Assembly: GCA_900208305.1 (NCBI GenBank)
Contig: OAPG01000013.1
Coordinates: 310,001-374,000, forward strand
Source: Melanopsichium pennsylvanicum
Taxonomy: Eukaryota; Basidiomycota; Ustilaginomycetes; Ustilaginales
Length of the DNA stretch: 64,000 nt
Reading direction: 5' to 3'
Below, piece after piece: positions 1 to 6,897 of this stretch (positions within the stretch are counted from its first letter, which is position 1; each line of letters starts with the position of its first letter). Under the pieces are notes generated by a model. The model had not been told where the DNA came from. It did no database searches and saw only the letters and a program-made list of their open reading frames with translations. The position numbers and the translations under genes were made by a program.

Positions 1-106
1 TCAAGCAGCAAAGTATCGCTTTGAATGGCTGGACAAGGTCGGAGGTAAAAGACGAGAGGGTGGCAAGAGCATCTGCAGCCGCATTGAGTTCGATTTTTGC
101 TCCCAT
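1..106 (-). CDS. Possible N-terminal fragment of an unknown gene running off the left edge
   Basis: On the minus strand an ATG at 106-104 opens a frame that stays open to the window edge (35 codons, starting MGAKIELNAAADALATL). The composition is protein-like, with an amphipathic Ala/Leu-rich start, and an in-frame TGA lies upstream of the ATG. Two other frames are also open over part of this stretch: plus frame 2 from the edge to 409, and a second minus frame ending near base 3. The assignment is therefore weak. No family is recognised. If real, the next 1.1 kb would be its 5' flank, shared with the zinc-ribbon gene on the opposite strand. Confidence 0.3.
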   Translation of the reverse strand, partial: MGAKIELNAAADALATLSSFTSDLVQPFKAILCCL

Positions 107-1206
107 CCGATCGAGTCCGGCTGGCCATGGTACGAGAGGTGCAAATGGTCATCGTTGAACATTGCATGCTTGGTTATGTCCGGGAGAAGATACAGTGGAT
201 TTGACAGAGCCTTTCAATCAAGAGGGGGCTTTTGTATGTCATGTAGCATTTGTGGAAATGAAAAATGGATCAGCAGAACATGCAAGCATGCAATAAATTT
301 ACAGTACACACAGTATAGTACAATACTGATTTGCAGACAAGTTAGCGATCTCATCAGGCCAGCCATGGTGAACAGTCTTGTATCTAGTAGAGTTACATGG
401 GATGAGTAGTGTATTTGAGCTATGTTGATACTTTGCTGTGCTGTATGTATACAATACAGACGAAAGGCTTGGCGAAGTTTCCTGAGAATTTGGTCATCCT
501 GCCAATTATTAATAGTACACTGTCTTGTATTAAGGTCCCAATGATGTAATTTACAATTTGTATTGAGCTCCTTGATGTGGTTGCCTGGCGCACGACACAC
601 AAACGAGAAAAGGCGCAGCTCACTAATTGTTAGTTGTACCTGCTGCTTACAGCTCACCTGTTCCTTAACTTAATCCAGATCTCATCTCCCTGACTCGTAT
701 CGTCTCACACCATTTTCAAGAAAGCGTCTTCGATACAAGATTTGGCATTGACCTGAACAGACCACAGATCATCAAAATACGAGAGGTGGGTGAGTGTGAC
801 ATGGGAATTCAGTGAGGCGAGCCCGAGCGCGTGCCAAAGAGAACGTCATGCAGGCTACTGTATTGTAAAATAAAATATTAATTAGGTGGTTAAATTTGGG
901 TCGACACCAGAACAGAGTTGTGGAGGTTGAAAGCTGTGTGCTTCGACAGGCTGATTCTCATGTCTCCAAATTGGGTTTGTCTATGCGTTGAGACGTTTCC
1001 CCATCCGTCAAATGGTTCCTTATCTGATCATCCAACGTACTACCACCTTCTCTCTTCTCTCTCTCTCTCTCTGTACACCTCCTACCAGAAACATACGCCA
1101 CCCTCTCGTTGCCTTGCACCACGCTTCTATTCCGGCACAAGGCGAAACCAAGCAATACGATCGATAATCTTTCTTCTCGAAAAAGCATCTCAAACCAGCG
1201 TTGAAA
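107..1206. other. Non-coding stretch, possible divergent promoter region
   Basis: About 1.1 kb with only short unsupported open frames. It is AT-rich in parts, contains a TACTGTA motif near 855 and a pyrimidine-rich run with a CT repeat around 1050-1070. No RNA gene or mobile element was recognised. Confidence 0.5.
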
Positions 1207-1792
1207 ATGGTAAATCTGCCTCGTTTGCTCGTCTCTGACATTCACTTGACTTGTCTTGCTAACGCTCTCTTTGACTCTTGAATTCCATCCTACAATTTTG
1301 TCTCTCGTCTCATCACCGCACTTGTGCGCTATTTTTTCGACTTGAATCTGATCGCAACCTACATGCAAACCACGGCTATCACTCTCTTCCACCTACCGCA
1401 ACCACGCTTTCGCACTCTCTCACTTTTTATGGTTTGTATAGGATTTTTGCTTCTTCATCCCAATCATCTTTGGCTGTCCAACCAAAATCAAACAACAAGG
1501 TGATGGCAGTGCACGCATCTGTCCTCGATGTCAAAACGCTCAAGTGGTTCAAGCCAAAGCTAGAACTTGGTTCGAACTTTGTTGGATCCCCTTGATCCCA
1601 ATGAAGAGCAAACACATTTACTATTGCAACATTTGTCAATGGCAAGCAAGTCAGGATGGTGGATACCAACCCCAAGTAGCAGGAAGTGGTTTCGGCGGTC
1701 ATCAAGGTTATCCTCAACAACCACAACAGTATGGTTACGGTCCCCCGCAACAAGGTGCTCAGGCTTATGGTTATCCTCCCCCGAAACAATGA
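1207..1792 (+). CDS. Small zinc-ribbon family protein, two exons
   Basis: The body exon (1442-1792) encodes FFIPIIFGCPTK, then ICPRCQNAQVV, then WFELCWIPLIP and YYCNICQW. This is the pattern of the fungal zinc-ribbon family (zinc_ribbon_15 type): a hydrophobic N-terminus, CxxC, the WFEL...P block, then CxxC. The tail is Gln/Gly/Tyr/Pro-rich (GYPQQ, YGYGPPQQ), a low-complexity extension. There is no ATG in frame in the body exon before the zinc ribbon, and a TAG sits directly at its 5' edge. ATG at 1207-1209 is followed directly by GTAAAT, and 1439-1441 is TAG, so an intron at 1210-1441 gives Met joined in phase to DFCFFIP. The product is 117 residues and its function is unknown. The body exon is well supported; the ATG-only first exon is inferred. 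Confidence 0.65.
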
Positions 1793-2014
1793 AAAATGGG
1801 CAGATACAAGATTGGATAGTACACTGATCCCAGAAAATGGCTTGTTGTAAATTTCTTAATACACACACGCACACGTAGTTGCGTTCTTCAGTTCACGATT
1901 TCACAGTTAAGGTTGTAAATATGAATATAGCTTAATCCACACCGATTTACCTCGAGTCTAGATTCAGCCCTTGTAGGTTATACCATAACTTAAGCCTGTT
2001 TCCAGTTTCGCCTG

Positions 2015-2015
<1 letters not shown>

Positions 2016-2106
<91 letters not shown>
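2016..2106. repeat. (CA)n microsatellite, about 45 units
   Basis: An essentially uninterrupted run of CA dinucleotides, followed by short imperfect CACACACGCACGCG. It lies in the convergent 3' region of two genes. The apparent open frame of poly Val-Cys on the minus strand is a repeat artefact. Confidence 0.97.
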
Positions 2107-2107
<1 letters not shown>

Positions 2108-2198
2108 TTGATTCACACACGCACGCGCCTTTCGACGCCTCGATTGTCCCGATCATACAAAACTTGAGTCTCCCTGTCTTGTCATTTCTTCTTGTTTT

Positions 2199-2249
2199 TC
2201 TTCTTCTTCTTCTTCTTCTTCTTCTTCTTCTTCTTCTTCTTCTTCTTCC
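2199..2249. repeat. (CTT)n microsatellite
   Basis: About 16 CTT units, ending some 10 bases before the stop codon of the minus-strand chorismate mutase. The repeat therefore lies in or next to that gene's 3' UTR, where the transcript would carry a GAA repeat. Confidence 0.95.
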
Positions 2250-2258
2250 TGTTGCGTC

Positions 2259-3410
2259 TTAGTTTACAAACTTGTTACTCTTCAACATTTCATCCAATTT
2301 GTACTTTGACACACCGTCTAATCTGGTCAACAAGTAATCCACCTCGACTTGCTTTGTCAAAGGAATAACAAATGTCTTGTAAATCTTTACCACTGTTTCC
2401 ACCTCGATTTTCCTTTCCTTTTCCCTCTCTTGTGCATTGGCACCGGGTCGGTCCATATCTTGACCGTACACTTTGGCTTTTTCTGCCAATCGTACCAATA
2501 GGGCCGCTTCCACAGCAGGTTTGGTGATAAGTCCAGCCAGGGCTTCTCGGTTCGGCTTGAGAATGTGTGGGATGAATGAAGCTGGTTCGGCTCTAAATTT
2601 GGCTTCGGATACAAACATGCCGAAATGGATTCGTCGAGATAAAGCCGAGAGAACTTCAATGTCTCGAATCGCGGATGAGCCGTAGTGGCCATCGTCCGTG
2701 TCCTTTTCCATCAACGATAAGAAATTCGAGTAAGAAAGTGGAGTTGGGTTGAGTCAGTGTCAGTACAGCAATTAATCGCATCTCGCGCTAAGCATGAGAG
2801 CGGAACGAGGCAAAAGCAGGCGAGAGAGAGAGAGGAGTGCTTACCTCGCCAAGAGCCTTTGTGATGTCAGGAATGATCGAGTCGGTGTAATACTTGAGGA
2901 TTTGATCGTTGACATTGACCGAGTGCTTCCACAACAAATCCGGATAAGTTACTGGGGCCAAGATTGGCTTGGGCAACAATTTTGGGTCTGTGAAAGGGTA
3001 CTCGTCCGGACTGTTGACACCGTCACGATTACAAAGGTATCGTTCCAAATGTTGGTGTCAATTTTTGTCAGTATCACCGAATGATTGCAGAGAATGAGCC
3101 TAGCCTGCTGCGTTTGGGTCGATCGAGTGACTTACGCTTCAAATCGACGCACTTTGGCATGTACGCTTTCGGTCTCCTTCAAAAACCATGCCAACCATGA
3201 GCTTTTCCATCCTTCCTTCTGCTTTAGCTCTGGGAAACCATCTGGGAGGTAGCATTTCGCGTTGCGCGCAAATTGAGCTCGTTCTATGAGCTGAAAGACG
3301 ATGGTCTCTTCGAGCCGGATGAGGACAGCACGAATATTGTCGAGAGACAGTATCTCTTCGGTGGTAGCGGAATGGATATCGAGCGTGTGCATATTGCTAT
3401 GACTACTCAT
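2259..3410 (-). CDS. aro7: Chorismate mutase (AroQ type, cytosolic), three exons
   Basis: Converts chorismate to prephenate, the branch point to Phe and Tyr. Exons on the minus strand are 3410-3136, 3010-2845 and 2702-2259, joined by GTAAGT/CAG and GTAAGC/AAG introns of 125 and 142 nt with matching phases, giving 294 residues. Family blocks are [19 protein letters not shown], then VRRFEA joined to PDEYPF, then [24 protein letters not shown], and [20 protein letters not shown]. Counterparts of yeast Arg16, Arg75/Arg76, Gly141/Ser142, Arg157, Lys168, Thr242 and Glu246 are visible. The position of yeast Thr226, the allosteric switch, is Glu here, and Asn138/Asn139 are not conserved. No signal peptide is seen, so this should be the housekeeping enzyme and not a secreted Cmu1-type effector. 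A short Glu/Lys-rich insert (AQEREKERK) lies before the last helix. Confidence 0.93.
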
Positions 3411-4566
3411 CGCCTAATTCAATTTTTAAGTGAGGATATGGGGGAACGCGAACGAGAACAAGATGACTGCAAGGTGAAAGCAAGTCGGTGTTTGGACTTT
3501 CAAGACAGAAACTCGAGGTTGAAATGGGGATGAATAAAAGGGTCGTGGCAGATGGATTTCCAGGGTCCGAAACGAGGTCGATAAATGTGAAACCAAGTGA
3601 AGAAGCGGAAGCAGCCGAAATGAAGATATGTGATAAGGGAAAGAGTTGATGGACTCGCATGCATCAATGCGCACTCCTCATATACTGTATTATCGGGTTA
3701 TTCAGACTTCTCTCGTCTTCTGGTACTTTCACAGGCTGTCTTATCGAAAATGCACGCTTCTTCCGACAATAAGCATATGCTTCTTTCTCTGCGTTGGCGC
3801 CTTGGCACTGCTGCTGCTGCTGCTGCTTCTCCTTTTTGCTGCTATCTCGCGTCACGTCAGTCACCACATACCCTGGCCAACGACGCCATCATTCGAGTCA
3901 GCTATTTTCCATACGAGCTTTTCTTTTAATGCTCGAGAACTTCTCTTTTGCACACTCTAAAAAATGGGCCAGTATCATGGTTTCAGCGCACCAAAAGCGC
4001 CGACTACACTCAGATGCTATGCTTTTCTTTGTTCTGCTATGGGTTTATTGGCATCCCAGCAACTCATTTCACGTTGTTTTCACGCCGTTGTCACCGCCTT
4101 ATTGCACGTGTACATGCAATCGCTGCTCAAAGTGCCTCACCAAGATCGAAACAATTACTGTCGATGCAATGCTGGAAAGAATTATGTCTACCGGTACATG
4201 CTGTATTGAAGGTGCCATCCATGCTAAGACTGAGGTGCTCAAGCTACAATGGTCTGACATGAATGTTGGTGGGCATTGCCGGTGGTCTTGCGTGAACGAC
4301 AGACAACAATACCGTAGTGGGAAGGTATTTGTGGGAGCACATCTCTCGATCCGGGGCGAGAAGTGCCGGTGCTATGGTATGAATCTAGCCGAGCCCGAAC
4401 TCGCAACGCGATTTGCAGCCTAGACTGTGCTCTCCAAGAACGAAAAGGAAAGCGATACTGTATCGCCAACAATGAGCCGGTTGATCTCGCCAAGATTTGG
4501 AAGCCTGTCTGTGCATTACACCAATTTGATACCTGGCTCGAGGTGATCTCTGCAATTTGGGCGGTC
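3411..4566. other. Non-coding stretch upstream of chorismate mutase
   Basis: This is the 5' side of the chorismate mutase gene and the 3' side of the CTD phosphatase. It contains a (CTG)7 run at about 3808-3828 and TACTGTA motifs near 3684 and 4455. A plus-strand open frame at 3794-4423 begins with a poly-Cys run made by the CTG repeat and shows no family signal. Confidence 0.5.
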
Positions 4567-5880
4567 TCAAACCTCTGGACCCTGAAAATGTTTCCAAGCA
4601 TTCTGCATGTGTTCATACTTTGTAAAGTCACTCACACTCGGATGCGCCAGCTGCAACAGATACCTGCGAAGAGCTACAAACTCGGTGTCGAAGTTGGGCG
4701 AATTCTTGTATGCTTTGATCTTGAGACCGTTGCGAGGATTCATGGCAAAGTTGCGACTCAGATCGTCAATGTGGATTGTGTTGTGACGTCCATACACTTC
4801 TGGCCACCTGCGCCAGATGAACTCGAGTGCCTTGACTTCATGTGTGCCGGCTCGAGAATGGATTTTGAACATGGGTGTGCGGTCGATCACAAATGAAATA
4901 TTGTAATCCGGGTTGCCGAGCATGTTGAGTTCCACCAATTTGACCTCAAGCCATCGCCATGATGTCTGTGACCAAACGCAAATGTCGTAGTGAGGGTAGA
5001 CGGCTTTGAGCAATTCATGAAGGCCTGGGCGTGCGGCTAAAGATGCGGGCGAATTGGGATCCAGCAGCCTCTTGGTATCGGCGATGCAGTAGTCAAGATC
5101 GAGCACGAGGAGCTTCTTGCCTGGCCGAGGTGGGTTGATGATGGGAAAGTCGGAGAAGCGACGGATGATCTTTTCGAGTTTTGCAAGGTTCTGCGGGTCT
5201 TTGTGGGGCTTGAGCTTGGGCTCCTCGGCTTTTGGCAGCTCAAGATAGTCAAGATCCTGCACCGCATCCACCTGATCGGCCAAGCTTGAGGCGGCCTGAT
5301 CCTTGAAGCGACCGGCTTCTGGTGTACCTAGGAGGGTAAACTGTACAGTGATCTTGCATGCTTGGTCTGCTGCGACGGCTGTATCAACTGTGGTGACCTG
5401 AGACTTGGTTGCTGGGCGAGCTCGCAAAGCAGCGGGTGCATAGGGGATGGTGCCGAGTTGAATGTCGTCGCTTGGCTGTTTACCTTTGACCATTCCCAGC
5501 AGCTTCTGGCTTTCAGGTGGTACGTCGGTCATTGAAAAGAGGATTGCCTTGAGGTCAGCGACGGTCTCGTCTTCTGCCAGTCTTACTGATAGCACCGAGC
5601 CCTGGTACTTGACGGAAAAGCCCACCATCGGGGTCGACTTGACTTCGGAAGCATTGCCGACGGCGGTATCCAAGATATCGTCTGGCTTTTCTGAGGCTGG
5701 TGTGATTCGGGATGGAACTGCATCGAGCGATACTGATATGGCTGAAGTGCCGGCTGCTGCTGAGTATGATCCCTCTGCGGCGTTCTGTGCCGATTCGGCC
5801 ATCTTTGCGTGCTTCTGCGAGGCTTTGTTCTGCTGATCGTGTGTCTGTGTGTTATGCTTGAGAGTTGAAGAGGGGCTCAT
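4567..5880 (-). CDS. Ubiquitin-like-domain CTD phosphatase (UBLCP1-like)
   Basis: Single exon, 437 residues from the first ATG (5880-5878). A disordered Ala/Ser-rich N-terminus is followed by a ubiquitin-like domain (about residues 90-160: VGFSVKYQGSVLSV... LKAILFSMTDVPPESQKLLGMV). After a linker comes an FCP/HAD phosphatase domain (about 235-425) with KKLLVLDLDYC, YDICVWSQTSWRWLEVKL, ISFVIDRTPMF, NTIHIDDLSRNF and NPRNGLKIKAY. The order and spacing match metazoan UBLCP1, which dephosphorylates the RNA polymerase II CTD and nuclear proteasomes; budding yeast lacks this architecture. The catalytic signature is normally DxDx(T/V), but here residues 261-265 read DLDYC, with Cys as the fifth residue. 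Both Asp are kept, so activity is likely. The UBL domain suggests proteasome association (inference). Confidence 0.92.
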   Translation of the reverse strand: MSPSSTLKHNTQTHDQQNKASQKHAKMAESAQNAAEGSYSAAAGTSAISVSLDAVPSRITPASEKPDDILDTAVGNASEVKSTPMVGFSVKYQGSVLSVRLAEDETVADLKAILFSMTDVPPESQKLLGMVKGKQPSDDIQLGTIPYAPAALRARPATKSQVTTVDTAVAADQACKITVQFTLLGTPEAGRFKDQAASSLADQVDAVQDLDYLELPKAEEPKLKPHKDPQNLAKLEKIIRRFSDFPIINPPRPGKKLLVLDLDYCIADTKRLLDPNSPASLAARPGLHELLKAVYPHYDICVWSQTSWRWLEVKLVELNMLGNPDYNISFVIDRTPMFKIHSRAGTHEVKALEFIWRRWPEVYGRHNTIHIDDLSRNFAMNPRNGLKIKAYKNSPNFDTEFVALRRYLLQLAHPSVSDFTKYEHMQNAWKHFQGPEV

Positions 5881-6897
5881 CAAGTCTCTTGCTCAAAGAA
5901 GTTCCAATCAGCGACGCAGTGATGTGGTTTGAAGATAGATGGGGATGAGCGACGAATTTGAACAACCCTAGCGATGTATGCGCTTGTTCTGAAAGGGCTG
6001 ATGATGACGCGAAGGGAAGCGAGGTGAGTGTGTGCTTGGGTCGTTGCTCTAGCTCTGTGGCCTATTCAGTTTGTTGCCGAATCTAAGTTTTGGCGACAGT
6101 TCACCATGTGCAGTTAACGCCATCAAGATCGCGTACTATACGATCAGTAGAGTAAAGCATATCGGAAGAGCCAAATTCATGATTATGTGGAGGAAATGGG
6201 ACCTGTTGGTCTCCAAGAGCTGTGCCTTGATACGGTACATCATTTAAATACATTTACTGTGCCGCCAAACGAGTGCGCCAAAAGAGACCAACACCTGAAA
6301 GCACACACGCGGTTAACCCAAACGTGCTAGCAAAATGTGGCAGGTGTTGAACGTGTAGCTCTTACAAAATTGAATCTTTGAAAATTCCGAAAACGCCTTT
6401 TTTGGTGTTCCGCTTAACATGTCTTGGTAGATTGATTGCACTTGGTCAGTCAGCCAATCAGTCCGTCAGTGCGTCAGTACGTCAGCTGGGTTGTAACAAT
6501 CAAATCAATTAGAAACAAACACACACACACACATACTCACATACACACCCACTTCTGACAGCTACTGTACTGTATTATGTATTACAAAAATACAATAAAT
6601 CAAACCACGCAAAATGCCGATATCCTGAATGCCTCACTGCTGAGCATTCGTTTTCCACCCACTCTCGTCGTCATCAAGAAGTGTCATTGCTTCTTTTCGA
6701 TCCTCGCACTCAGACGTTCGATATCTTCCTGCGGACAACACGCGCTGCCCAGGTTTAGCATCCCAGGCTGGCACGGCCGTCCCGAGCACAAGCGCCTCCG
6801 CTCGCAGGCGTTCTAGCGATTGGTTTCGATATCTGTCCTTCGATTTTTGACTTCAGTATAGCTTGGATATCGCTGTCGTGCATCATTGCTGTCCAAC
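5881..6897. promoter_or_regulatory. Divergent promoter region of CTD phosphatase and kinesin-1
   Basis: 1.0 kb between two head-to-head genes. It contains a short direct-repeat block around 6448-6489 (CAGT/CGTCAGT units), a CA run at about 6518-6534 and overlapping TACTGTA motifs near 6564. No gene is supported inside it. Confidence 0.55.
6448..6489. repeat. Short tandem CAGTnCGT repeats
   Basis: The stretch reads as successive units CAGTCAGC, CAATCAGT, CCGTCAGT, GCGTCAGT and ACGTCAGC, an 8-base periodicity with a CGTCAG core. It lies in the shared 5' region of the CTD phosphatase and kinesin genes and could be a cluster of binding sites for a bZIP-like factor (CGTCA half-sites); that role is inference. 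Confidence 0.6.

Larger units (their letters stand above)
1793..2258. other. 3' intergenic region with microsatellites
   Basis: This lies between the zinc-ribbon gene and the 3' end of chorismate mutase (convergent). It holds a long CA repeat and a long CTT repeat, listed separately, and no gene. Confidence 0.7.

Noticed and set aside
1947..2156. Val-Cys repeat frame over the CA microsatellite
   Set aside because: Repeat artefact.
3794..4423. Open frame of 209 codons on the plus strand
   Set aside because: It begins with poly-Cys from a CTG repeat, has no family signal, and overlaps other frames of similar length on both strands.
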